64,000 nt of DNA from positions 248,001 through 312,000 of the forward strand of contig CANTUR010000383.1 of assembly GCA_947683625.1 (NCBI GenBank), given 5' to 3'. Source of the DNA: Mallotus nudiflorus (lineage: Eukaryota > Streptophyta > Magnoliopsida > Malpighiales > Euphorbiaceae). The position numbers and the translations under genes are program-made. The notes beneath the pieces were generated by a model, which saw nothing but the letters and a program-made list of their open reading frames with translations, ran no database searches and was not told the origin of the DNA. Positions 34,119 through 46,700 of the stretch are shown piece by piece. The first letter of the stretch is position 1, and each line of letters opens with the position of its first letter.

Positions 34119-34586
34119 TTACTCTTCATCCTCGCCTTCATTCTCAGCAATGTTGAAGTATCTTAGCTCATAGACATTACGATCCTTGTTGGAGGCAATA
34201 ACACGAAGCCAATCCCTCACATTGTGCTTCTTCAAGTACTTCTTAGTCAAGTACTTTAGATATCTGTAAATGGTCAACAATATTTTGATTCCAATTAAAT
34301 AAATCCCATAGCTATCTTAAGCTCATAACAAGCTGATCAGATTTTACCGTTTGGAGAAGTTGGAGTCGGAGGTGACGGTGATTTTGGACTTGTCGCGAGT
34401 GATGATGACGGAATCACCGAGAGCTCCGGCTTTGCCGCCAACTTTGATGCGCTCTTGGAGGAACTTCTCGAGTGAGGCAATGTCCATGATCTTATCCTCG
34501 ACTGGCTTACCGCAATCGATTGTGAACGTTGCTCCCTTCTTCTTTCCCTTGGCTCCACCGCCTCCGGCTGCTCCACCTTTGCTCAT
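34119..34586 (-). CDS. RPL22: 60S ribosomal protein L22 (eL22)
   Basis: Exon 1 is 34586-34348 and exon 2 is 34263-34119 (127 aa). The donor GTAAAATC and acceptor TTTACAG rejoin the codon CG|A to give FSKRYLKYLTKKYLKK. The N-terminus has the Gly-Lys-rich tail MSKGGAAGGGGAKGKKKG; the conserved core includes FTIDCGKPVEDKIMD, FLQERIKVGGKAG and DWLRVIASNKD; the C-terminus is acidic (ENEGEDEE). It is a structural protein of the large cytosolic ribosomal subunit. A likely 82-bp intron in the 5' UTR (34627-34708, GTGAAAAT...TTTTGCAG) fits many plant ribosomal protein genes. Confidence 0.96.
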
Positions 34587-34721
34587 CTTTTCTGTATTGA
34601 TTGATTGCTTTTAGCGCTTTCCTCTGCTGCAAAAATTCTATATAACTTGAATCGTATATAAATTATATAAGACAAACAAATTAAATAAAAAAAAAAAAGA
34701 ATTTTCACCAGATTAGATGGT

Positions 34722-34786
34722 TAGGGTTTTGGAGCGCTGCAAATGCGAAGAGAAGAGGAAGTAGCTGCTGCTATGAGCTAGGGTTT
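34722..34786 (-). promoter_or_regulatory. Telo-boxes in the RPL22 leader and promoter
   Basis: AAACCCTA occurs twice on the minus strand (34722-34729 and 34779-34786), the interstitial telomere motif common near plant ribosomal protein start sites. Site II-like TGGGCC (complement of 34865-34870), a TGGGCT at 34907-34912 and a GCCCA at 34918-34922 lie just upstream. Telo-box plus site II is the classic translation-apparatus promoter. Confidence 0.65.
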
Positions 34787-34929
34787 TATTGCTACTAGTA
34801 AACTCGAAAGCTCATCGATAGATCGGGTCGGGTTGAAACAGTTCTAGACTTCAGGCTGCAGCTCGGCCCACTTCCGACATACATTGCCCTCGTTTAGAAA
34901 CAATTTTGGGCTTCCATGCCCAAATATTC

Positions 34930-36760
34930 ATATAAATTTTAAACGACGATTATTTCGTGACTAGTCAACATAAACATTTTTGTTCATTCGTGACTCCCGC
35001 TTTTTTTTTTTTTTTTTTTTTTTTTTTCAGTTTTAACTTTACTATTTTCCTTTTTATCTTAATTTTGGCCATATTTGAAAGTAACTTCGGTGATTTTCAG
35101 TTTTTTTATGTTTTTATTTATTTCTTATTTTTTAGGCATATTTAATTTAAACTGATTGTATATATTTTATTTAATTTGTATATTTTAAATAAATTTATTT
35201 TATAATTATTTTTTTATAATTATTTAGAACTTAAAAATTAAACTAATTAAATAAAAAATTATCCATGCTATTTAATAATTATTTTTTCAATAAAAATAAC
35301 AAAAAATTATGAAATATATTAAATAAATTATTATTTTTATTATTGATACTAATAAAAGTAAAAATTATATTTATAATCTAAATTTTATTATTAATGATAA
35401 AAAAAACTTAAAAAATAGCAAACATTAACAAAAATAAACAAAAATTAACAACTGCATTTTTTGTTGCTTTTGTTGATTTTGTTATTTCGGTTATATTTTT
35501 CAATTGTTTTTGTTGTTTCTTTTTGTTTATATTTCTTGATTTTTTAAAAAATAAAAAAATAACAATAAAAAATAATAAAAATTATGAGATATATAAAAAA
35601 TCATTATTTTTATTATTAATACTAATAAAAGTAAAAATTTTATTTATAGCCTTCATTTTGTAATAAATAATGAAAAAATAATTTAAACAATAATAAAAAA
35701 TCAACAAAAATAAACAATAATAAACAAAAACAAACAACAATCAACAAAAATGAACAACAATAAACAAAAAATAAACAATAATCAACAACTGACAATCAAC
35801 ATAAATTTTGTTGATTTTTGTTGCTTTGTTACTTTGTTATTTTAGTTGTTTTTAGTTTTTGTTGTTGTTTCAGTTTGTTTATTTTTGTATTTTTTCAGAT
35901 TTTTTTTTATGTTACAAATACATCATAAAAATTGTAAACTTATTACATATTAATTGATGATCAATAAATATCAAATATTTTAAAAAAAAAGTTAAAAAAA
36001 TTTTAATAAACAAATTAAAGTAAAAAAAAAATCCTTATCTTTAAGAATATAAAAGGAGACAATTTTTTTTATTTATTGTTGTTACAATAGTTAAAGATAT
36101 TTATTGCTTGGTTTAACAAAAATTGAAAATATTTAGTTCATAATTATTCATTTCAAAAAAAATTCTTAAGAGAAAAAAAAATTAACTAAAAAAAAGTTGA
36201 GAAAAAAATGAAGATATTAGAAAAAAAATGTTGAGAAAAAAAAATATATTACTATAAAAATAGAAAAAAATGTTTAGCAAAAAAATGTTGAAAAAAATAG
36301 ATAAAGATGATAAAAAAATGAAAATAGTATAAAACAAAAAAAATTATTAAAAAATAATAAATAAAATGTTGAAAAAAAAGTATAAAATAAAAAAAGTTGA
36401 AAAAATCAGTAAAGAGAAAAAAAATGTTAAAAAAAAAAACCCAAAGAATAAGAACGACAAGGGGAATGAATTATATTTGAAAAAAAAAGTTAGAAAAAAT
36501 AGTTTTAAAAGTTGTGAAATTCAACTGTTATTTTTTTATTTTTTTTTATTTGGTCTGTTGTCACATGCTTTGCTGTTTGAAGATGGGTTTTGCCTGCACT
36601 CGGTTGAATAAAGAAATGACAACCATTGCGACGTTGATCGCTTGCTCAGAATCTTCAAAACAAAGAAAACTAGAAGACAACTTTAATGAAACAGACATTA
36701 CAGATATCAGGTTGGGTTCCTCCCCAGTTTCTTAGACGGGAGTTTTACAATAGCATGTTA
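34930..36760. other. Intergenic, very AT-rich, low complexity
   Basis: A T run (about 35000-35028), a tandemly repeated AT block (35240-35900) and an A-rich stretch with repeated AAAAAAATGTTGA-like words (36170-36500) fill this stretch. An open run at 36366-36735 is lysine-rich by composition and I do not consider it a gene. The right edge merges with the PRL1 3' flank. Confidence 0.6.
35308..35650. repeat. Tandem duplication with about 268-bp period
   Basis: A stretch reading AAAAATTATGA-ATATAT...TATTATTGATACTAATAAAAGTAAAAATT (35308-35384) recurs with few changes at 35576-35650, and the TTGTTGATTTTGTT / AACAAAAATAAACAA flanks recur as well. No coding potential. Confidence 0.55.
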
Positions 36761-36779
36761 ATACTATCTTGGAAATTGC

Positions 36780-37120
36780 TTTCTAGTTTTGTCTAACAAA
36801 TATAAATTTTTTATAAATTAGTTGCAAATCAGCTAATACCATCTTGTCCCTTCAAGGGGAAAAAGAAAAAAACCCCTCATCCACTAGCAACATAAGTTAA
36901 TACACAGATACCCAAACTGGGGCTTCAAGCAAGCTATATATCCTCCCGAGGAAAAATGACTGCGTCCTTCTGGAACTTCATAAATGAAAAACTCCCTTTA
37001 TGATTACAACATTATATTCTGGGACAATGATAAGAACCGTGTTCAACACAAGCACTGTGAGACAGCATGACACACTGTTGACTTAAAAGGAAAAAATGGT
37101 TGAAAGCAGGAAGGTGTTCA
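36780..37120 (-). other. PRL1 3' UTR and flank
   Basis: This stretch follows the PRL1 stop, is less AT-rich than the spacer beyond, and has no open frame. The poly(A) site cannot be fixed by eye. Confidence 0.4.
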
Positions 37121-40100
37121 CTAGAACCTCCGGATATCTTTAGGTGGCTTGAAGTTTAGGGGGTGAGTTTCTGGGGTCGCGGTTTCATCCTCTTTCCACA
37201 TTTTAATCGTCTTGTCAGCCTCGCATGTTACAAGCCTTGAGCCAGTTATATCATATGAGAGAGCATAGATACCAGCTTCACTATCCAATGAACCTGGAAG
37301 AAAAAAACTCATCATTGTCGACTTCTTTCTCATTCCACCAACAATGATAGAAGTGAAAAATATGACGGACAGGGAAAGAACATACCAGGCTGCACAATTG
37401 TTTGGGCTTGCTGGAAATTATGACCACTCTTCCAGTCCCAGAACCACAAACTCCCATTATCACCTACAGTAATTTAAAAGAAAAGCACAAAGTCATGAAA
37501 TATCATTACTGTATGGATGCCAAAATGAAATGCAACTTCGCTTAAAATATCCACTTGCGATAACATAGAAGTTAGTTACTGATGATCACAGGCCAGGTTT
37601 CTGGGCTTAAGCTCTAAGTGCTTTTCCTTTTTTCTATCAGCTAGGAATTTGACATCGTACAAGACCTACCCAATGATAACTGAATGATTCTAATATCTGT
37701 ATGATAACAGTCATGCTTTTAAGACTGATAACTGCACTAGGCCAAAACAATAAATTGCCTGGAGATGTTCCCAGCCAGTGATACAGTCAGTAATTTATGA
37801 GAAAATAATACGCACCTCCTGTAGCCATTACACCATCCTCGTTGACGGCCATTGAGTTGATGATGGTTTTTTGCTGAGAGCTGGTAAAAAAAGAAAGTTG
37901 AAAATGTTTATACATACAAATTTAAGAGGAAATGATTCAAACTACACATTTAGAATCAGAGTAGTGAGAACTTACAGCATGTTATGCAAAAATTCTCCTT
38001 TTGGAAGGCTGAATTTCTTAATGTTGTCAGCCGATGCAGAGGCAAAGCAATGCCTGAACAAATTAAAATGGAACAACAATCAAGTAAAATGGGTGAATGC
38101 AAAAAACATATTCTGATATTCAGGTATAGAACCATTATTCACAAAAAGTAACAAATAACATATACAGGCACCTACTCCGTAGGATGCAATGCCATGGCTC
38201 GAACAGATTTCTTGTGGTGTGTGAGTGTCACCATAGTCTTCCCTGTGACCAAAAAAAAAGAAAAAAAGATACGTTAAAAAAATTAAAAAGAACACAAAAA
38301 TTTTAAAAAATAAAAAAAAAGAGAAAAGAAGTCATAAGAAAATTCAATTACCATATCTAAGATCCCAGAACTTAATGGTATTGTCATGGGATCCAGTGAC
38401 AACTTGTGGATCCTGGGAAAAAAAAAAAACATATTTAACCAATAATGGAAAATATAATACATGTTGGCAACAAATATAGAAGAATATAAGCCATAAATAC
38501 ATGGCTTATTGCTTGCCTCATCTCAAATAGCATGCATGATGACATAACATCTAAATTCACTAAGATTTCTGTGAATCAGGAGAGAAAAAATAAAACCTAA
38601 AAGAGTGAATGAGGAGAGAATGTGAGAAAACTTGCATACCGTTGGTCGAGTGAAAACTGAGCATACTGTATTATCATGTCCAGAGAGAGCAAAAACTTGA
38701 ACTTTTGTTCGAACATCCCAGACCTGAAAATTTCTTTGTCAAGTTATATTTATAATGATACACTAAATATTTGAGCAATGGTGCAAAACAGAGAGCATCC
38801 ACCAACAAATGATACTATCATAGAGAAAAATATTATACCCGGCAAACAGAATCACGTCCCCCAGTTAGCAAAAGGTCAATAGTGGGATGAAGTGCCAAGC
38901 AGTAGACACCACTAAGATGACCATGATATGACCGAACAGCCTATTCAGAAATATGCATGTTTCAACAATTAGTAACTTAAAAATCATAGTTTCATCTATT
39001 CGATTGTTACTATTTTTGTTTAATCAATAAATACGCTTGAATGGTTGACGTAGGTTAAAATTCTCACCTTATTCTGTTCAAGGTCCCAGCATTTCACCTG
39101 TTTGTCATCACCAGCAGAAAACATGTATGTATGTTTTTGGCTGACAGCAAGGCCTGCAAAAGGAAACAAAATCTTCCACATTAATATATCTTAATAACCT
39201 AATTAGCCAATAGCAACAATTGTTACCAAAAATGATCATAACTAACCTCGCACTTGTTCAATGTGTCCAGTCAGTGTGAGCTTCAACCTTCCAGATCCTA
39301 CATCCCATATCTGGTCAACCAAAATTCAGAGAGAAAAGGAAAATCATTAGCGTCGTTGGAAAATTCTAACATAACTAATTCTGAGAAACAATAGGCAGTA
39401 ACTTCTAGAACATCAAGAATAAGCACAAGAAATTGTTTTTCTCCAAGTGTGATCCATTACCTATAGATTTTCACTTGTTTGTGACAAGATTTGCAAAACA
39501 TTTTCTAGATATGATAAAGAACGAGAAAGAGCTTTCTAAAATTTGTAAATGTTCATCCTATCTAGGTTCTACAAAAATATCTTCAATTGTTAAACATAGC
39601 AAATGGATTTTAAACTCACACTTTCATCCAATGAGAAACCAAAAAATAAAATAATCATAATGACAAGTAGGCCATCAAGACAAGATAAATGAAAATTAAA
39701 TCCAAATCATACAGGACAGATACAACCCATACCTTGATTGTACGATCAGCAGAACCAGTACAAAACCATGTATTACTAGGATCAAATGCAATGGATCTCA
39801 CCCATCCCAAATGGCCACTGATTACCTACATAAACAATTCAAAGAATGCCAAGAAAAAACTTTTGGTTAGAAAATTACTGCAAAAACAATCAAAATATAA
39901 AGAAGTCAGTTTTGCCTACAATATAACCCAGCCAATACCATAAAGAAGGAAGCTAAGATACCTACAAGTGGATCAATCAACTCCAACAAATTAGAAAGGC
40001 TAGAAATGCTAAATAGGAACACGCATAAGGGAAATAATCAACACTGGACATCCCAATTCTAAACTGTGGCAGGCTAACTCCGATGGTCATAACTGAGCAC

Positions 40101-42937
40101 ATTTATGACAAACAAGATGACACACAGGGTACCAATTTCTGCAGGTTACATTGCTGTCATAGAAAAAAATCACATATACAACTTACCAGCACAACTATAT
40201 ATAGAATAAGAACACAAAAAAAAAAAAAAAATGGAGGAATAGAAAATCTCATTAATTGTAATTCACAAGTGATCAAACAAGACCATGTCACAACTAATTC
40301 ACCAACAATACAGTGACACCAATCACAAAGTTCTTACCCTATAGTTCTTCCATGGAGGATGCCAGACAGGACGTGGCCATTTGCTTGGAATTCTTTCCAT
40401 TATAGCAGATGTTGAAAACCTACAAGATGGAGCGCATGCAAGTTAATGCCAGGAGAATATACTACACAAGAAACATCAATCAATAAAAATACAATAAAAA
40501 TTATGTAACTTAGAAGCAAAACACCTCCTTGCTCACTTATGTTCCTTAAGCACATTTAAGCATCACAATCTACAATAATATCAAATTCTTTTTTTTTTTT
40601 CCTATTCTTTCTTGTATCGAGGCACTATGATGCCCGGAAGCAAATATATGGAAACGGAGAAACAAATATGGAGAAACAACATTTTATAAAAATATAGGAA
40701 ATAGAAACTGAAGAAGACATGTAACTATTAAAAATATAGGTGCACACACAAAAAAAAAAAAAATTAATAATAACCAGAAGCAAATTAATATTTAGTCAAA
40801 AAAATAAAAAATAATATTATTTAACAAGCAAAAATAAAATTAATAATTAGTAATAATGTACTATGTTTTATTATTATAATATTATTTTATTGTTATGCTA
40901 TGTTTTATTATTATATTGTTATTTTATTATTAAAATAATAAAATAATAATATTAATAAGTAAAATAATACTAATACAAGAAGAATAAATCCAAATAAAAC
41001 AATAATCAATTAAAAAAATAAACATTAAAAATACTAAACTAAACAAAGATAAAAGAAGGCCACAAACATTAAATCCACTAAACTTAAAAGAAGGAAAAAA
41101 AACACATTCAGGAAAAAAAAAAAACGGCAGAGGACATCAAACTTAAAAACAGAGGTGGGAGGTCATTCAAAGAAGAAAAAGAGGTGGGAGGACTTACAAC
41201 AAGAGAACAGTCTTTTCTCCTCCTGGTTATAAGAAGTTGAATTTTATTCTATGAGAAGGTGACTTTAAGTTTTTCTTTTGACATTTATATAGATTCTCTT
41301 AATCCTTAGTATAGGAGGATCAATGAGTTTTTTCCAATTCTTGTAACATTTGTATTTAAGTACGTTCCTAATTTATCATGAATTAGCTTTTCCAGTTCTC
41401 TTTTGGATTTGGAGTTCAATTTGTTCATAATTCATTCTTAATTTCTCCTAATTCTTCTAGGCTAATTTTTCCTCATTCATCTTAAGAACAGCTCTCTTGT
41501 TTTTTTTGTCCCCTCAAAAGTTAGAAATGCATTTCCAATGAGTGATGCGTTTCCATTCTTTTGTATTTACATAAACGGCCCAAGTATGTTCCAAGAATGT
41601 TTTTTAGAGTTTTCATTTCCAAAACGTTCTGGAAACACAAAAATGCTGTTCAATCAACATTTCTGTGCATCAGAGTTGAGGCATGACAAAGCACATCTCC
41701 AGTTAATTTTTCACTACACAACAGCAGAAAGTTATCAATTCTATGCCTTTAGCTACATATGCAGAATAACATGATCGGCCCAGCAGTCAAAACAAATTGG
41801 ACATTGTAAGTGCATCATACAGACAAATATAGTCATATCAAGTATCAGAACAAAACATAGTGAAGGAAAACTAAAACCTTTCAGATGAACCAGAACCAGA
41901 AATCATGGCAGTGCTTTTTCCCTGAGGACCAACGTCATTTCTGAAGCAAACAAAGAAATAATTAGCACCAATAACAAAAAGATGTGAAGAAAACATATGC
42001 AGAAGGAGAAACGAGGGAGAGCACTCACAGTCCCTTCGGTTGCAAAGTTGGTCCAACCATCAATGCATTTTTAGCCCCACCCTTATGTGAATCCTTAGAA
42101 TTATCTGGACCTGCAGGAGAATGAAACACACGTTATATGAAGTTCCCATACAATAATTTGGATCAGCATATAACATCCAAAGAGACACTGCCAAACACTC
42201 CCTTCATTTGACAACAATTCTGATGCAAATGGCATAGAAAATCATTGCTTTTGCAACAATACTACACAGAAAATAAACATTCATACTTGAAAATAGCATA
42301 TTGGCAACATCGACCATGGAAACTAAACCCCAGCAACGACAGAACTTAAACTATATTTTCCACACTTCAGCATGTGCTTCAGTCATGCAACATTGACATG
42401 ATTTTTGCGGATAAAATGAAACGAAAAATTTCGCCAGAAAAAGAAAAAAAAAAAAACCTGGAAGGGCGAGGACATTAGAAGGCGTTGAAGTTTGAGTTGC
42501 ACGATCAGTTGCAGCAGATTGCCGCGGAATCTCACTCACACTTTTAATTCCTTTATACTCTATATTAATCTGCACAGTCGATTCAAATCATGTTCAAGTA
42601 ATTTTACATGTTTGAACAAGAATGACCATAACAATTTCAAAACCGTACCTAAAACCAATAAGCGAATATGGAATTTCACTAACCTTATGGCTCGATCGAA
42701 TTTTTTTACTGCAAAGAAACAAAACGAAGAAAAAGAAGTATGAATTAGAATTTAGGTGCAATTAAGACACGAAGGAACAGTCGAATTAGGGATTTTTTGT
42801 AACCTTTCAGGATCGGGAGGAGCGAGCTGGCCGTGAATTGGAGAAAATAGATCAAGTGCTCGCTTTAGAGACTTGAAACTAAGCTTCTTTAGCGATTGTG
42901 GTTCCACCGGCTCCATGTCCTGAGCTAGAGCTGGCAT
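37121..42937 (-). CDS. PRL1: PRL1, WD40 protein of the MAC/NineTeen complex
   Basis: Seventeen coding exons join in phase to 482 aa (Arabidopsis PRL1 is 486): 42937-42804, 42708-42684, 42569-42458, 42110-42029, 41940-41878, 40419-40338, 39825-39733, 39310-39247, 39153-39068, 38940-38839, 38723-38640, 38412-38352, 38242-38176, 38053-37976, 37880-37816, 37463-37386, 37293-37121. Exon 2 is a 25-bp microexon. The start MPALAQDMEPVEPQSLKKLS is followed by a linker and RPVWHPPWKNYRVISGHLGW, then seven WD repeats from about residue 167 (for example CTGSADRTIKIWD, LTGGRDSVCRVWD). The C-terminus TPETHPLNFKPPK-IRRF is diagnostic. PRL1 is a nuclear spliceosome-associated factor acting in immunity, sugar and hormone responses and pri-miRNA accumulation. 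An AAACCCTA telo-box lies about 50 bp upstream of the ATG. Intron 5 (1458 bp) carries AT-rich repeats. Confidence 0.97.
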
Positions 42938-43790
42938 CTTCCTCCTCCTCCTCCTCCTCGGCCAGTAGTTTTCACTTCTCAGTGAGTGCTAGGGTTTATG
43001 CAAACCCGGTTCGATTGCGTCCGCGCGCTTGCAGACGTTAAAATAGCTAACTCTTATTTTCATACAGTATATTTTTGCAATATATATTTATTTTTTTAGT
43101 AGTCAAAATTGCCTCCCTGCGAGCTTTGTGATCCTATTCGGTGAATTTAATTATCGGTGGTTCATAAAAAAAAAAACAGCCTCTAATATATTTTTTTTTT
43201 TTAGTGAATAATTAAGGAGCAGAGTTGGTTTATTAATCGGTATAGTTTGAAAAAAAAATCATAAGAAATTTAAATTTTTTGAATTTGAAGTTTATAAATA
43301 TAAGGTAAAATTAATTTTATTTTCTTACAAGAAATTATTCGATGGAAATTTTTATAGCCGCCTAATATTGAAAATTATTATAAAAATATGTATACTGATA
43401 AAGGATGGTTAAATTTTATGATAAAATAATAATGATATCAGATTTTATTTTTTTTTTTAGCAACATATCAGATTATTTTGATCGAAATTGGAATTCACTG
43501 CCATAATATCTATTTTGGATGAGGCAAATTTTTGCGTTACATATTAATGGTGCATCTTTTTCAGTTTTTAGAATAAAATTAAAAGAAAACCAAGAACCTT
43601 GTTCTTCAAAAACAATGACCTTTATAATCATTATTGATTGTTAAACTACAGAAACAAAGAACAAAACCATATTCTTCAAACTATGATCTTTACATATTCT
43701 TTTAGGATGTATATATACATATAGTAAGCACACTGGATATACATTTACATTGAGCCAAAAATACATATTTCACAGCCTACTTCTTCTGCT
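42938..43790. other. PRL1 promoter and LIN-like 3' flank
   Basis: From 42938, a CCT-repeat-rich leader and the telo-box region of PRL1 give way to AT-rich spacer. The last 150 bp before 43791 probably hold the 3' UTR of the LIN-like gene. PRL1 and the LIN-like gene run in the same direction but are separate genes. Confidence 0.5.
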
Positions 43791-46700
43791 TTAGAGTGGT
43801 ATCCAGCCCTGTTATCAAAAGGGAAATAGCCATTGAAGTTAATACGTATAAAGCAAAGTAAGAAACTTTATAGATTTAGATTTTGCCTGAAAAATGAATA
43901 AACAAACCTTAATTAATCCTTTCTCGGTACCACATAATACAATGTCATTTGCAGTTAGGAGGCTTGTTATTTTGCTCCCTGCTGAAATCCTCCCCACATT
44001 CTGCTGTGTCCCTCTCAACCAAATCTAGTTCCAGACACAGAATTTAAAGTGAAAAAATGGCTTCTTAATGCATATATAATCCTATGTTCTGTAAAAAATA
44101 TTCATAACACGAGACTTCTCGCATTTTGGACTCTGAAGAGTCAAATAAAATACAAACGACATGTGTACCTGAAGAGTGCTAGTTGATGAGCTGCAATTCA
44201 AGTATATGAAGTCTTCTGCTACTCCCATAGCTAGTATGTTTCTACCTCTTTCTTTTGCTATTGACATTTGAGGCTTGTAGTGTGTTCTCAATTCCTGCAA
44301 CAATCTTTTGATCAATGGAGGCTTCTTATGTTATGTTGGAGTGTTCACATTTATAGTTCTTACCTTAATCTTTGAACCCTCAACTAATGAACTTGCATTA
44401 TAAAGCCAATCTTTGTGCAGAACAATTGAATTGATCGGTTTATTTTTCATCATCCAACTCTTTATAGGCGGCTTGATCTCTCGCTCCCTATTGTTTGTCA
44501 TGGTCAACTCCTGAAAGAAGGCAATGTGTCATGTACTTCTTCGAGCTACTGACCATTTTATCAAAAGAGAGAATGATAAAAAGCAACCTGTATGCTTGAA
44601 TCATTGCAGCCAATGTATAGCTTTCCCTGGACTGAACTCATGCACTTCACTTTCTTGTTCTTGCATATATCTTTGACTGTTCTTGATGAATCAAGCACCT
44701 TCATTCCATGGCCTTGTGTGATTGTACAAATCGTTTGGCCATATGTTTCGATCTTGTGAATTGGTTCCTTCACTGCTATGACTTCAATGCATTCCATTTT
44801 TCGATTGACCATTTGCCAAACCTGCAGAATTACGGCATTACATAAAGTATGAACCAATAGTTCACGCTTCCTGCACAATGTAGATCAATCAGTAAACGCA
44901 GACATTTTATGCATACCCTAATGGTTTTATCAGCAGAACCAGTTAGCAAGCTCTCTCCAGGTTCAAAGAGTGAAAAACATGTCACTGCCTTTTTGTGCTC
45001 TTTCAAGTCCCATACAAGTACGGCCGACTGATGTTTGATGTCCCACACCTGTTTGATGCGCATATAATTCTTGTGTTTCGGATCTTTAAGAGTATGAACT
45101 GCAAGTTTAGCTTTTAAGACATGATAGTATTGCATACCTTAATTGAACCATCAGAATAGCCACTGTAAAGCAATCCCCTGTAGTAGATAAGGGCAGTTAC
45201 AGCTCCACTTTTGCCATGCTTGGCCTCCAAAATTTGTGTATGTACGCAAGATATACGCTGTTCATGCAATTTTAAAAATTTAAAACGTGTCATAAATGGA
45301 TGATAGTTGATACTGCAAGAACTATGTTACAGACTGCAACATAAAAGTGTCTCTGAATACTAACAGAATTGTTGGGCAAATAAAATTCTGCTACTCTATG
45401 TAGTTCCTCAGCCATCCATGTTATGCCTGAAAAACGCCTCAGGGACTCCCGTATTCCTTCTGAGAAATGGATCAGTTTCTGCATTCCTGCACAAAAGATA
45501 TGCATTAAATAGGAATTAAAATTTGACTGTTCACTGTTATGCCATGGATCATTTCTCGGAAGGAGGATGTAAAGGGCATTACCTCTGCCAGAAGTATAGT
45601 TATAGATGCAAAGACAAGCTAGAAGTCTTTCTTCAAGCTCCATTCCAGGGTGCAAAAATTGCTCAACTCCATTAAGCAGCATCTCGCACGCAGAAGTTCT
45701 TAGGCCATTAGGGTATTTAGCAATTTCACAGCCAATCCATGCAATTGCTGTAAGAGAGTCCCTCGAAACCCTCTTGATATTACTTCTCAGACCTTTCTCT
45801 AAAGCCTGGAATACAGGTTTTCCTATATTAATGATACTTTTCGCAACCTTACTGCACCAAGAATCAATCCCTGAGTCCTGCATGTCATGAACTTTTTTTT
45901 TTAACCTCTCTAGCTAATATATTGCAAGAAAACTCATTCATTTGTTTATTTATTTTCTCTTGCATCTTACCTGCAGGCATTGGTCTAACCAATCAATGTT
46001 TCTTATCAGATTTCGGTGATACAAAGATGTCAAGCCTGCCTTTTTCACCAATAATGCTACAGTGTATGGCTCTCCTGTCCAAGTATAAGTTCCTCCAACA
46101 TTTGCTAGAATGAAAGTAGACAGTTGCTGCAAAGCGGAATTTTCTTCAGATGCCACTGACTTGAGGATGACCTGCATAGCCTCTTCCAAGAACATACTTT
46201 TGCCAGATGATTGTTCCTGCATATATTTATGATCTGATGAGCTAAAAATTCAATATTTACAGTACCAGTTAAGCCTGGACAAATGGTGGATAACTATTAT
46301 AGTACTAACCAGGGTGTCCAATTGCAGCACCAAATTCGCTGCCAAAAGTTGGTAATCTGGTTGAAGTTGTTGGAGACACTGCATCAGGGAGTGCATTATG
46401 TCATTGCTTCCTTCTTTTAGTATCCGCTGCAATAGGCTGATGGCTGAAGACCTGATGAAAACAAGGGAAAAATAATTGATATCAAAATACAACGAAACGC
46501 ACAATGCAGATGACCTTTCTTTGTAATGGTCGCAGCTTGAGACTCTATTTGTGATATTTCACTTCAAGCTGACACATGTTAACTTGGAAGTGAAGCTCAG
46601 ACCTTGGCATGTAGAGGATTTCATGGAAAAACTGAAGTGCTGCAAACTTGGCCTGCTTCTCATTACTTTGTAGGAGACGTTTAAATGGAGCCAGAGGAGT

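Noticed and set aside
36366..36735. Lys-rich open run and a following Cys-containing one
   Set aside because: The first is a translation of A-rich low-complexity DNA; the second overlaps it in another frame and has no recognisable motif.
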